Source of the DNA: Fodinibius sp036381435
GTDB lineage: Bacteria; Bacteroidota; Rhodothermia; Balneolales; Balneolaceae
Reading direction: 5' to 3'
Assembly (NCBI GenBank): GCA_036381435.1
Contig: DASVCW010000019.1
Span: forward strand, 1 to 64,000
DNA length: 64,000 bases
In this document: positions 16,713-25,217 of the stretch, piece after piece
Layout: every line of letters starts with the position of its first letter
How positions within the stretch are numbered: the first letter of the stretch is position 1
Program-made: the position numbers and the translations under genes
Notes under the pieces: generated by a model
Seen by the model: only the letters and a program-made list of their open reading frames with translations
Databases searched by the model: none
What the model was told of the DNA's origin: nothing

Positions 16713-18020
16713 ATGACATACGGCAAATCCCCCATTAATATTTTCATTCTACTGCTTTTACCTCTTGGCTTAATTTCCTGTTATGGAAGTGAAGCTCAAG
16801 AAAATCTCGAACGCCAAAATGCAGGTACTATTCCTGCGGTTGAAGCAGTTCAGGCACGGTATGGTTCACTCCCGTTATCAGAACGAATAAGCGGTACCGT
16901 ATTTGCTCATAACCAGGTTGTCCTTTATCCTGAAATCGGGGGTACTGTTTCTGAAGTTCATGTGCAAACAGGGGATTATGTTCAGGAGGGCGACCCGCTG
17001 ATAACGCTCGAAAATGATCAGTACCAGGAGCAGGTTGAACAGGCGAAAGCCGATTTGCAAATTAGCCAGGCACAATTGAAGCAAGCCAATGCCCGGTATC
17101 AAGAGCTTGCGGCGCAGTATAACCGGATGAAAAAACTGAGCAACCAAAACCTTTCCAGCGAAATGGAAATGGAAATGCTGGAAGCCCAGATGCTTTCTGC
17201 CGAAGCCGATGTTGAACTGGCCGAGGCCCGGGTGCAGCAGTCGCAATCGGTTTTAAAAGAACAACAAGAAATTTTAGCGGAAACAGTAATTCGTGCGCCT
17301 TTCGCCGGAACGGTTGGTGAACGTAATGCGGAAGTAGGCATGCAAGCCGGAACCGATACGCCCCTTTTTACTATCGGTGATTTAAGCAGCCTCCGAATTG
17401 AAATTGTTTTAACAGCCGGCATGCTAAATCAGGTGGAAACCGGTCAGACCGCCCTCATTCATGTGGGTTCTGAAGAGGAAGGAAATAGTCATATCATTGA
17501 AGCAGAGCTGTCCCGCATTTCACCTTTCCTTAATACGATAACACGAAGTACTGAAGCAGAAATTGATGTCGAAAATCCAGGATCGCTGCTTCGCCCGGGC
17601 ATGTTCGTACCGGTTGATATTTTATATGGCGAAAGTCAACAGGCGACACTTATCCCTACCAGTGCACTTTATTCTGATCCCGTTACAGGCGAGGTTGGTG
17701 TTTTTGTTGCCACCTCGCTGGGAACGGAAGTAGAACCGATTGAGGACAATAACCCGATGGGACTTCCCCCACTTACCGAAGCCACAGAAGTTCAGTTTAA
17801 ACGGGTTGAAGTGATTGCCGAGGGTGCTATGGAAGTTGCCGTCAGCGGGGTTGAACCGGGGAGCTGGGTGGTTACGGTAGGGCAGAACCTTCTTTCGCAG
17901 GGACGTGGAAAAGCGCGCGTTCGCACCAGTACATGGGAGCGAATTTTAGCACTTCAGAAATTGCAGCGGCAGGATCTGCTTCGAAAAGTGCTTGATATGC
18001 GAGCTCAAAGTCCCGTATAG
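16713..18020 (+). CDS. RND efflux periplasmic adaptor (membrane fusion protein), lipoprotein
   Basis: A 435-residue adaptor of the HlyD/AcrA type. The signal sequence ends in the lipobox LGLISC (Cys at residue 23), so the protein is probably lipid-anchored. A barrel-sandwich half (VLYPEIGGTVSEVHVQTGDYVQEGDPL), a long alpha-helical hairpin (about residues 105-185) and the second half (VIRAPFAGTVGERNAEVGMQAG) are in the normal order, followed by the beta-barrel domain. It lies 30 bp upstream of the RND pump gene and must work with it. No outer-membrane TolC-like gene is in the pair, so the channel is encoded elsewhere. Confidence 0.93.
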   Translation: MTYGKSPINIFILLLLPLGLISCYGSEAQENLERQNAGTIPAVEAVQARYGSLPLSERISGTVFAHNQVVLYPEIGGTVSEVHVQTGDYVQEGDPLITLENDQYQEQVEQAKADLQISQAQLKQANARYQELAAQYNRMKKLSNQNLSSEMEMEMLEAQMLSAEADVELAEARVQQSQSVLKEQQEILAETVIRAPFAGTVGERNAEVGMQAGTDTPLFTIGDLSSLRIEIVLTAGMLNQVETGQTALIHVGSEEEGNSHIIEAELSRISPFLNTITRSTEAEIDVENPGSLLRPGMFVPVDILYGESQQATLIPTSALYSDPVTGEVGVFVATSLGTEVEPIEDNNPMGLPPLTEATEVQFKRVEVIAEGAMEVAVSGVEPGSWVVTVGQNLLSQGRGKARVRTSTWERILALQKLQRQDLLRKVLDMRAQSPV

Positions 18021-18050
18021 CCCCACATAATTTTTTGAAATACAACTATC

Positions 18051-21000
18051 ATGAAAATTACCGAAACAGCCGTTAACCGCCCCATCGCAACAACGATGTT
18101 CTTCCTGATTATCATCGTTCTTGGCGTAGTTTCACTCCGGTATCTGCCGATTGATTTGTTGCCCCCCATCGAATTTCCGCAGCTAACCGTTTCTACCGAA
18201 TATCCTAACGTAGGGCCTGAAGAAATCGAAGAAATCATCACCGAGCGTGTAGAAAATGCAGTTGCCGGGGTACCGGGAATAGAGAAAATTCGCTCCAGTT
18301 CTGAAGAAGGCGAAAGTGATGTAACGCTGGAATTTGCACAGGGCACAAATATTGATGTTGCCGCCAATGAAGTCCGGGCAGCATTGGATCGCATTCGGGA
18401 TGAACTGCCACCCGAAGCCGAAGCTCCCCGCATAAGAAAATTTGATCCCAACAGCTTCCCCATCGTAATTGTAGGTGCAAATTCTGAAATGGATCTGCAA
18501 AGACTTACGCAGGTTTTAGAGCGGGAAGTAACAAAACGGTTTGAACAGATTAAAGGCGTAGGCTCCATTGATGTTTGGGGCGGTGTATATAAAGAAGTAC
18601 AGGTAGAGTTGAAACGTGATCGCCTTATTGCCAGCGGACTTTCCGCAACGCAGGTTACACAGGCTATTGCAGGAGAAAATGTGAACTTACCGGGCGGCAA
18701 TGTGAATTCCGGAATTAAGCAGCTTTACGTGCGAACGCTTGGCGAGTATGAATCCCTCGAGCAAATTGCCAACACGGTAATCACTGTTGTTGACGGTAAG
18801 CCAATCCGCGTAGGCCATGTGGCTGAAGTTCAGTGGGGCTATGAAGATCTGAACCGGTTGGTAACGATTGATGAAAAGCCCATGGTTCGCTTCGGAATCC
18901 GCAAACAGACGGGAGCCAATACGGTAGCTGTAGCCCAGGAAATTCGCGCTGAAATTGAGCGAATTAACAGCCAGCGGGATGATATGGCGCTGTTCGTTGC
19001 TATTGATCAGAGCGATTTTATCCAGAATTCAATCGACAATGTGGAAAGCTCTGCTATGATAGGGGCTTTACTGGCAATTTTTGTGCTGTACCTGTTCCTG
19101 CGCAACGGTTCATCCACCTTCATCATCGCTACATCTATCCCTATTTCGATCATCGCCACTTTTGCCCTGCTGTATTTTAATGGCTTAACCTTAAATCAAA
19201 TGAGTTTTGGGGGGCTTGCGCTGGGCGTCGGTATGATTGTTGATAACTCCATTGTGGTACTCGAAAATATAATACGGCTCAGGGAAGAAAAAGGGAAAAG
19301 CCTTAAAGAAAGTGCTTTGGTTGGTACTAAAGAGGTAGGAGGTGCTGTTGTCGCTTCAACCCTGACAACCTGCGTGATTTTTCTGCCGGTAGTGTTTATG
19401 CAGACCATCTCGGGTATTATTTTTCAGCAGCTTGCCCTGGTGGTTGTCTTCGCGTTGGTTTGCTCGCTCTTTGTTGCGCTTACACTTGTGCCCATGCTCT
19501 GCAGCAAATTTCTAACGGTAAAACCGAACAATTCTGCAGAAGCTAAAAAGAAAAGCCGGTTTCAGCGATTTTTTTCCCGCATAGAAAAACGTTATTCAAA
19601 ACTTATCGAGCAGGCCCTAAATCGCCGAAAACTTATATTCGGTGTTACGGCCAGTTTGGTCATTGCCTGCTTTTTGCTGGTTCCGCTTATTCCGGTTGAA
19701 CTAGCGCCTCAAACCGATGCAGATGAAATTGATGTCGACCTGGTGATGGCTGAGGGAACTAATATTGCTGTTCAAAATCAGTATTTGCAGGAGCTTGAGA
19801 AAGTAGTTCGTGCCACTCTGCCGATGGAGGATGTAGAACATGTAACCACCGCGGTAACCGACGGACGGGCTGAAGTGGAAATCTCTATGGTAGACGCAGC
19901 CGAACGCTCTATTAGTACATCAGAACTCGCAGACCAGATTCGTGCCAATGTCGTGGGGCTTATTCCCGGCGCAGATATCCGCGTAAGTGCCCAATCCGGC
20001 TTGTGGATGCTGCGAATGATCTTTGGCTCGGGAGGCGGCGAAGCTGTGGAAGTTCAATTGCGCGGCTATGACCTTGAAATTGCCCGGAAAATTTCAAATG
20101 AAATTAAACGCCGGATGGAAGAAATACCTGAAGTAACGGGCGTAAGAACCGACCGGCGTGAAGGCCAGCCCGAGCAAAATATTATTTTCAACCGCGAAAA
20201 AATTGCAGATCTTGGTCTGTCGGTTCGTGATGTAGCACAGGTTATTCAAACCAATGTCGGTGGTAGCCGTGCCGGTACTTTCCGCGCTGGCGGTGATGAA
20301 TTCCCCATCACTGTTCGTTTACAGCCCGAAGATCGGCTCAGCATTACCGATATCGGAAATATTTCTATCCGTACGCCTGATGACCAGGTTTTACCTGTTT
20401 CGTCAGTAATAGAACAAACAAAAGGCCGCGGCCCCACAGAAATCAACCGGGTAAACAACCAACGGGTATCATACATTACCGCAAACCTGATAAGTGGTGT
20501 CCCGCTGGGAACTGCAGTAGAAAAGATTCAGGATAAGCTTTCTGATATGCAATTACCCGAAGGGTTTTCTATCGTTTACGGCGGTGAGTATCAGGAACAA
20601 CAGGAAGCCGCTGCTGATTTCAGGTTGTCTATCATTATGGCTCTCATTCTTATTTACATGGTGATGGCCGCTCAGTTCGAGCGCTTCATCGACCCGCTGA
20701 TTGTTATGCTTTCAGTACCATTAGCGGTGATTGGAGTCATACCGGCCCTAATGCTTACCGGCACGACCATCAATATGCAAAGTATGATGGGTATGGTGAT
20801 GTTGATCGGGATTGTGGTGAATAACGCTATTGTTTTGATTGATTACATCAATCTGATGCGCCGGGAGCATGGCATGGATGTACATGATGCAGTTGTTCAC
20901 TCGGGCAGGCTCCGGCTTCGTCCCATTCTTATGACCACTCTTACCACTGTGCTCGGTTTGATTCCGCTCTCGCTCGGGATCGGTGCCGGGGCTGAAATTC

Positions 21001-21173
21001 AGGCTTCATTAGCCCGCGTAGTGATTGGCGGCCTGACCGCTTCTACACTGATTACCTTAATATTTATTCCTGTTGTTTATGTATCGACAGAAAAAGCTTT
21101 GAGCCGTATTCGCGCTAAAAGCTGGCTGCCATTTGGAAGCAGTAGCGATAATATAGAACCTGCCGGCGCGTGA
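18051..21173 (+). CDS. RND efflux transporter permease
   Basis: A 1040-residue inner-membrane pump with the typical twelve-helix duplicate layout: N-terminal helix at residues 10-28, porter loops, helices 2-6 from about residue 330, a second porter region and helices 8-12 near the C-terminus. The proton-relay positions differ from AcrB: TM4 reads LGVGMIVDNSIVVLEN (one Asp, then Asn) and TM10 reads IGIVVNNAIVLID (Asn where AcrB has Lys). This VDN/VNN pattern occurs in SwrC-like and many Bacteroidota pumps. Substrate is unknown. It forms an operon with the adaptor. Confidence 0.94.
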   Translation: MKITETAVNRPIATTMFFLIIIVLGVVSLRYLPIDLLPPIEFPQLTVSTEYPNVGPEEIEEIITERVENAVAGVPGIEKIRSSSEEGESDVTLEFAQGTNIDVAANEVRAALDRIRDELPPEAEAPRIRKFDPNSFPIVIVGANSEMDLQRLTQVLEREVTKRFEQIKGVGSIDVWGGVYKEVQVELKRDRLIASGLSATQVTQAIAGENVNLPGGNVNSGIKQLYVRTLGEYESLEQIANTVITVVDGKPIRVGHVAEVQWGYEDLNRLVTIDEKPMVRFGIRKQTGANTVAVAQEIRAEIERINSQRDDMALFVAIDQSDFIQNSIDNVESSAMIGALLAIFVLYLFLRNGSSTFIIATSIPISIIATFALLYFNGLTLNQMSFGGLALGVGMIVDNSIVVLENIIRLREEKGKSLKESALVGTKEVGGAVVASTLTTCVIFLPVVFMQTISGIIFQQLALVVVFALVCSLFVALTLVPMLCSKFLTVKPNNSAEAKKKSRFQRFFSRIEKRYSKLIEQALNRRKLIFGVTASLVIACFLLVPLIPVELAPQTDADEIDVDLVMAEGTNIAVQNQYLQELEKVVRATLPMEDVEHVTTAVTDGRAEVEISMVDAAERSISTSELADQIRANVVGLIPGADIRVSAQSGLWMLRMIFGSGGGEAVEVQLRGYDLEIARKISNEIKRRMEEIPEVTGVRTDRREGQPEQNIIFNREKIADLGLSVRDVAQVIQTNVGGSRAGTFRAGGDEFPITVRLQPEDRLSITDIGNISIRTPDDQVLPVSSVIEQTKGRGPTEINRVNNQRVSYITANLISGVPLGTAVEKIQDKLSDMQLPEGFSIVYGGEYQEQQEAAADFRLSIIMALILIYMVMAAQFERFIDPLIVMLSVPLAVIGVIPALMLTGTTINMQSMMGMVMLIGIVVNNAIVLIDYINLMRREHGMDVHDAVVHSGRLRLRPILMTTLTTVLGLIPLSLGIGAGAEIQASLARVVIGGLTASTLITLIFIPVVYVSTEKALSRIRAKSWLPFGSSSDNIEPAGA

Positions 21174-21276
21174 TGTAAAATGGCAGATTTTCAGTATGAA
21201 AAGTGAACATGGCGCGAGCGTCCCGCTTGTGCCATTTGTTTTGCCTTTTCACTTTTGCCTCCACTCGTTTGCCGTC
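21174..21276. repeat. short intergenic repeat words between convergent genes
   Basis: ATGAAAAGTGAACATGGCGCG ... TTGCCTTTTCACTTTTGCC (21196-21260) brings the GTGAAAA word and its complement face to face, and between them GGCGCGAGCGTCCCGCTTGTGCC (21212-21234) is an imperfect palindrome. It sits between the convergent pump and yigZ genes and could end transcription, but has no T-run. Confidence 0.4.
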
Positions 21277-21924
21277 TCATGTCTCACGTTTGATCGTCAC
21301 AAACCCATCTCCATTCTTCTCTGTTTCAATTCCTAAATGTTCCAGTCTTTGAAGCTCTTCAAAGAAAGCCTTGGCCTGTTCAGAACGGCAGGCGATAGTT
21401 AAGGTGACAGTTTCAAGATACTCCGCATCAAGCTCCTTCAAATCAAAGCTGCTTTTCAAGCGGTTGATTTGAGCTTGTTCATGGTAAGGATAGGTGATTT
21501 CAAAATTCTGTGTGGGAATGAGCGATCTGAGTGAAGCTTTTTGAAGGCATAGTTCAGCGGTATGTCCGTAGGCTTGGATGAGTCCCGACTTGCCAAGCTT
21601 CGTTCCGCCAAAATACCGGATAACTACGCAAGCGCAATTCATGATGTCATAAGATTTCAACTGATTCAAAATAGGCAATCCTGCCGTACCGCCCGGCTCG
21701 CCGTCATCTTGGGCAAATTCTTCAACATTATTGGGATTTATTCGCCATACATAACAGTGATGACTAGCGTCATAAAATTCCGTTTTTAAGTCATCCAGCC
21801 TTTCTTCAAATTTTTTAACCGATTCAACGGGAAACAGAAATCCAATAAATTTTGAACCCTTTTCGCGAAAAGTTTCTGTTGTTTCTTGTGTTATTGTTTT
21901 CAAATGAAAATTATTTGGTGCCAT
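21277..21924 (-). CDS. yigZ: YigZ/IMPACT family protein
   Basis: A 215-residue protein of the UPF0029/IMPACT family. The signature DDGEPGGTAGLPIL is present, as are KGSKFIGFLFPV near the N-terminus and the VIRYFGGTKLGKSGLIQAY block. The C-terminal ferredoxin-like domain (from about residue 140) completes the two-domain YigZ form. Function is unsettled; eukaryotic IMPACT regulates Gcn2, while bacterial roles are poorly known. It stands alone on the minus strand next to a fold-back element that ends 13 bases upstream of its start codon. Confidence 0.9.
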   Translation of the reverse strand: MAPNNFHLKTITQETTETFREKGSKFIGFLFPVESVKKFEERLDDLKTEFYDASHHCYVWRINPNNVEEFAQDDGEPGGTAGLPILNQLKSYDIMNCACVVIRYFGGTKLGKSGLIQAYGHTAELCLQKASLRSLIPTQNFEITYPYHEQAQINRLKSSFDLKELDAEYLETVTLTIACRSEQAKAFFEELQRLEHLGIETEKNGDGFVTIKRET

Positions 21925-21937
21925 TTATATCAAAAGC

Positions 21938-22098
21938 CATCCCCCTGCGCCCCCTTCAAAGGGGGAATTAAACTGAATTATTTTTCAATAATTCAGTTCA
22001 CTTATATCATTCTTTTATAATAAGTATTAAGGGAAAATTAATCCGCTGATGCAATCAGCGGAGCACTTGTCCCCCTTTGAAGGGGGCGCAGGGGGATG
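21938..22098. mobile_element. 161 bp fold-back (MITE-like) element with perfect 28 bp ends
   Basis: The left end 21938-21965 (CATCCCCCTGCGCCCCCTTC, then AAAGGGGG) is the exact reverse complement of the right end 22071-22098. Each end is itself a small hairpin (CCCCCTTCAAAGGGGG). Inside are two more hairpins, ACTGAATTATT...AATAATTCAGT (21972-21999) and CCGCTGATGCAATCAGCGG (22043-22061). The same arrangement recurs at 39468-39640 and, in reverse order, at 48746-48946. It has no coding capacity, so a transposase would have to act in trans. Confidence 0.8.
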
Positions 22099-22169
22099 AC
22101 CCTAAGGTGGTTGCTTCATTTAGACCCTTACTAAAACATAGTAGTAAACATACTCCAAAAACATCTTAT

Positions 22170-22769
22170 TCAAGTTTCTTCCTTATCAAGGCCTTTAAAA
22201 ATCACGTGTGTATGAAATTCACTGTTTTCACCCAGCGGATCAATGTCTTGCGGCAGATGCTCTAACTGGGTAACAAATTTTTGATCGAAAGTTTCCCCAA
22301 CCGCGATCAACGGCTGAAATTCTTCTTTCACTGCACTGATTCTCACTTCAACCGGCTTTAATAAAAGTACCGGCAGCAAATCATGAATGCTCTTTTTCCA
22401 GATAGGAAAGATGCAGCTATAACCCATTTTACCGAATACTTTTTCCCGCCACCGGCGAATATCTTCAAGGTACAAATCACCAAAGATGAGATGCTCGACA
22501 GGTTCGTTTAAATTATCCAAAACTTTTTGAAGGCGATTCAAATATATTTCATTTGAACAATTCGGCGGTAATGGTACGGTAATTAATTCCAGTCCGAGAT
22601 CAATCGCCTGTTTTTTTATGTCCGACAGTTTTATTTTTTGATGCGGGACGATTTCATCCGTTTCATCGTAAGTCGTTAAAAGTCGAACTTCGGTATCAGG
22701 ATGGTTTTCCCGAAAAAACTCAAGCGCCAGGTAGGCATCTTTTCCACCGCTCCAGAAGAGTATGTTCAT
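22170..22769 (-). CDS. Dph6-like ATP pyrophosphatase (PP-loop protein)
   Basis: A 199-residue PP-loop ATPase. The ATP-binding motif WSGGKDAYLALEFF opens the protein (SGGKD at residues 7-11), and the conserved IFGDLYLEDIRRWREKVFGKMG and FPIWKK blocks match the diphthine-ammonia ligase related group. Bacteria lack diphthamide, so the true substrate is unknown; the family name only describes the fold. Single gene on the minus strand, downstream of nothing obvious; 234 bp of non-coding DNA precede it. Confidence 0.75.
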   Translation of the reverse strand: MNILFWSGGKDAYLALEFFRENHPDTEVRLLTTYDETDEIVPHQKIKLSDIKKQAIDLGLELITVPLPPNCSNEIYLNRLQKVLDNLNEPVEHLIFGDLYLEDIRRWREKVFGKMGYSCIFPIWKKSIHDLLPVLLLKPVEVRISAVKEEFQPLIAVGETFDQKFVTQLEHLPQDIDPLGENSEFHTHVIFKGLDKEET

Positions 22770-22885
22770 TCAAATATATTTCTTTTGAAGATTGATGATA
22801 AAAAACTGTGTCATTTTTGTCCCAAAACTTTTCGGGATCAGCATCTGTAATTAATAATCCTTTTCAAGTGGTAAAACAGATCTTG

Positions 22886-22918
22886 CCGGAGATTCTGAAA
22901 TAAATTCAGAATGACACA
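22886..22918. repeat. dispersed GATTCTGAA...TTCAGAATGACA repeat end
   Basis: CCGGAGATTCTGAAATAAATTCAGAATGACAC contains the inverted pair ATTCTGAA/TTCAGAAT and ends in the word TCAGAATGACA, which appears as its complement (TGTCATTCTGA) at 55429-55439. It looks like one end of a widespread intergenic repeat. Confidence 0.5.
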
Positions 22919-23003
22919 CAAAGGTAGCTATAAAATTCTGATTTGTGCTGTCTGAACTCTATATTCCATCATTCACTAATGAAAACAAAAATAGAGAATC
23001 GCG

Positions 23004-23477
23004 ATGGGTAAACGAAATTTTTGGCTGATGAAATCCGAGCCTTATGCTTTTAGCATTGACGATCTGAAAAAAGTGGGCACGGAGCCGTGGGATGGAATTC
23101 GAAATTATGAAGCACGGAATTTAATGAAAGATGATATGAGAGTGGGCGACGGAGTACTTTTTTATCACTCCAATGTCCGTCCGCCTTCAATCGTAGGCAG
23201 CATGGAAGTCGCCAGCGAGCCTTATCCTGATCCCACTCAGTTCGATCCCGATTCAAAGTATTTTGATGAGAAAAGCAGTGAAGAAGACCCTACATGGGAG
23301 CTGGTTGATGTAAAGTTTGTTCAAAAATTTAACGAAGCTGTTACGCGTGATGCTATCAAAGCAGAACCGGCTTTGGAAAATATGATACTGTTGAAGCGTT
23401 TTCGTTTGTCCATAACTCCGGTAACCGAAGAAGAATGGCTGAAAATCCATGAAATGGCCAGAGCTGAAGTAAGGTAG
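23004..23477 (+). CDS. EVE domain-containing protein
   Basis: A 157-residue protein made of a single EVE (PUA-like) domain. The family blocks NFWLMKSEPYAFSIDDL, WDGIRNYEARNLMKDDMRVGD and VLFYHSN are present, as in eukaryotic thymocyte nuclear protein 1 and bacterial YcaC-type neighbours. EVE domains bind modified bases in DNA or RNA and are frequent in defence contexts, though this stand-alone form is also common in ordinary genomes. It lies 67 bp upstream of the dCTP deaminase gene on the same strand, with a 14 bp direct repeat between them. Confidence 0.9.
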   Translation: MGKRNFWLMKSEPYAFSIDDLKKVGTEPWDGIRNYEARNLMKDDMRVGDGVLFYHSNVRPPSIVGSMEVASEPYPDPTQFDPDSKYFDEKSSEEDPTWELVDVKFVQKFNEAVTRDAIKAEPALENMILLKRFRLSITPVTEEEWLKIHEMARAEVR

Positions 23478-23516
23478 AGAGGAACAAGAAGTGGAAAAAA
23501 AATCAGCAGTAACAAC

Positions 23517-23544
23517 TAACTAATAACCATTAACTAATAACCAA
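23517..23544. repeat. two tandem copies of a 14 bp word
   Basis: TAACTAATAACCA(T/A) occurs twice in direct tandem immediately before the TTG start of the dCTP deaminase gene. It fills the place where a ribosome-binding site would be; no Shine-Dalgarno-like sequence is visible. Confidence 0.7.
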
Positions 23545-24756
23545 TTGAGTAGTAAAACCAAAGAAGTACATTTACGCACCAAAGGCATTTTGCCGGTTCA
23601 GAAACTACGGCTGTTAGCAGAAGCAGGCATTATTTCTGCCGCTGACGGCTACCCTCTGGAAGATGACCAGTTTCAGCCCAATTCCATTGATCTTCGGCTG
23701 GGCGAAAAAGCCTATCGCGTGCGATGCAGTTTTTTGCCCGAAGATGAGTCGGTTGATCAGAAACTGGGAAAGCTAAGCCAATATGAGTTCTCAATCACCG
23801 ATGGTGCTATTCTCGAACCTAACTGCGTGTACCTCATTCCGCTACTGGAAAAGCTGAATTTACCTTCTCACATTTCGCCTCAGAAAACGCTTTTCAACGG
23901 ACAAAAGAATGGAAACCATTATCGCATTATTTCGGGCGAACATCTTTCGGCTAAAGCAAATCCCAAAAGTACAACGGGGCGGTTAGATATTTTTACCCGT
24001 GTGATAACCGATTTTTCTCACCGCTTTGAAGAAATTCACTCCGGTTACAAAGGAAAACTCTATCTCGAAGTAGTGCCCAAATCCTTTCCTATAAAAGTGA
24101 AAACAGGGCACCGCCTGAATCAGCTGCGTATCAGTCACGGAAACACCGTGCTCTCCGATCAGGAAATTCTGCGCACTCACAGTGCCGACCCCCTGCTGTT
24201 TCGAGAGAATGGTGATGTCGTTCCGTTAGATGAACTGAAAGTGAACAACGGTTTATTTCTAAGCGTAAATTTACACGGAAAAAAGGGGGAAATCGTTGGC
24301 TACAAAGCCAAAAAGCATCGCGATTTTATCAATCTGGACAACATCGGGCACTATGAAGTTCCTGAATTTTGGGAGCCTATCTATGCACAGCAAGACGATC
24401 ACATGATTTTGGAACCGGAAGCATTTTATATTTTTGCCTCAAAAGAACGTTGTCGAATACCTAAACACTTAGCGGCAGAGATGATTGCTTACGATACCGG
24501 TTCGGGAGAACTGCGAACACACTATGCGGGTTTTTTCGACAGCGGTTTTGGCGGAAGGGTGGAAGACAAAGGAGCTCGTGCAGTGCTTGAAGTACGTTCA
24601 CACGATGTCCCCTTTTTGATTGAAGACGGACAAACATTTTGCAGCATGAAGTTTGAGCCGAATACGGAAGTCCCCCAATTCACCTATGGTGACGATATCA
24701 AAAGCAATTACCAGGGGCAGGAATTAAAATTGGGTAAGCATTTTAAGCAGGATTGA
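23545..24756 (+). CDS. dcd: long-form 2'-deoxycytidine 5'-triphosphate deaminase
   Basis: A 403-residue protein of the long dCTP deaminase type, about twice the length of E. coli Dcd, with two dUTPase-like halves. The first half has the QPNSIDLRLGEKAYR block and the NPKSTTGRLDIFTRV signature; the second half (from about residue 235) repeats the fold and ends in the GSGELRTHYAGFFDSGFGG region. It converts dCTP to dUTP, which the Dut encoded at 39697-40140 would turn into dUMP for thymidylate synthesis. The start is a TTG, since no ATG occurs early in the frame. Confidence 0.85.
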   Translation: MSSKTKEVHLRTKGILPVQKLRLLAEAGIISAADGYPLEDDQFQPNSIDLRLGEKAYRVRCSFLPEDESVDQKLGKLSQYEFSITDGAILEPNCVYLIPLLEKLNLPSHISPQKTLFNGQKNGNHYRIISGEHLSAKANPKSTTGRLDIFTRVITDFSHRFEEIHSGYKGKLYLEVVPKSFPIKVKTGHRLNQLRISHGNTVLSDQEILRTHSADPLLFRENGDVVPLDELKVNNGLFLSVNLHGKKGEIVGYKAKKHRDFINLDNIGHYEVPEFWEPIYAQQDDHMILEPEAFYIFASKERCRIPKHLAAEMIAYDTGSGELRTHYAGFFDSGFGGRVEDKGARAVLEVRSHDVPFLIEDGQTFCSMKFEPNTEVPQFTYGDDIKSNYQGQELKLGKHFKQD

Positions 24757-24765
24757 TTTTTTACT

Positions 24766-24975
24766 ATGGCACGAAACAAAGTGGTAAAGTGTATCTGCCA
24801 TGATAAAATGTTTGATGAAGTCAAAGCTTATGCTGAAGAACACGGCATTTCTACCGTAGAAGAACTTCAAAAAAGAAATTATTGCAGCAACAGCTGCCGC
24901 CTCTGTATGCCCTATGTTGAAATGATGCTAAAAACCGGACAAACAGAATTCACCCCCGGCGAACCTTTCCGATAA
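24766..24975 (+). CDS. small cysteine-rich protein, possible BFD-like [2Fe-2S] domain
   Basis: A 69-residue protein starting 9 bases after the dCTP deaminase stop, clearly in the same operon. It has five cysteines: CIC near the N-terminus and CSNSCRLC in the C-terminal half. The spacing (CxC, about 30 residues, CxxxCxxC) and the middle helix EHGISTVEELQKR resemble bacterioferritin-associated ferredoxin-like [2Fe-2S] domains. Binding of a cluster or zinc is inference. A link to dCTP deaminase is suggested only by position. Confidence 0.6.
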   Translation: MARNKVVKCICHDKMFDEVKAYAEEHGISTVEELQKRNYCSNSCRLCMPYVEMMLKTGQTEFTPGEPFR

Positions 24976-24979
24976 ATAT

Positions 24980-25014
24980 ATTCGTCGCACATCTGGTTTT
25001 GATGTCCGACGAAT
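24980..25014. repeat. 35 bp palindromic repeat, copy 1
   Basis: ATTCGTCG(C)ACATC and GATGTCCGACGAAT face each other across TGGTTTT, with one mismatch in the stem. Nearly the same sequence, including the loop CTGGTTTTG, is found at 58380-58412, 33 kb away. It lies five bases after the stop codon of the small cysteine protein gene. Confidence 0.75.
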
Positions 25015-25101
25015 GGAAAAGCTAAGTTTTCAGAACTATTTCACAAAGTTGCGCAAAGAATCGCAAAGGAACACGAAGAATTCTTTTCGGAGGAGAAAAG
25101 T

Positions 25102-25183
25102 TCTCCACTGACATCGTCAGTGGAAGGTACGTCCCCCTTTTTCCGAAGGAATCCCCTTGGGAGAAGGGGGTAGGGGGATGACC
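25102..25183. repeat. partial fold-back element (right end) upstream of rsmE
   Basis: Contains the inner hairpin CCACTGACATCGTCAGTGG (25105-25123) and the end block with GTCCCCCTTTTTCCG ... GAAGGGGGTAGGGGGATGACC (25131-25183). No matching left end is seen, so this looks like a half element. It ends 34 bases before the rsmE start codon and makes up most of its leader. Confidence 0.65.
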
Positions 25184-25217
25184 GTCTGGATAGTCACTTA
25201 TGTAAAAAACAACTTTC

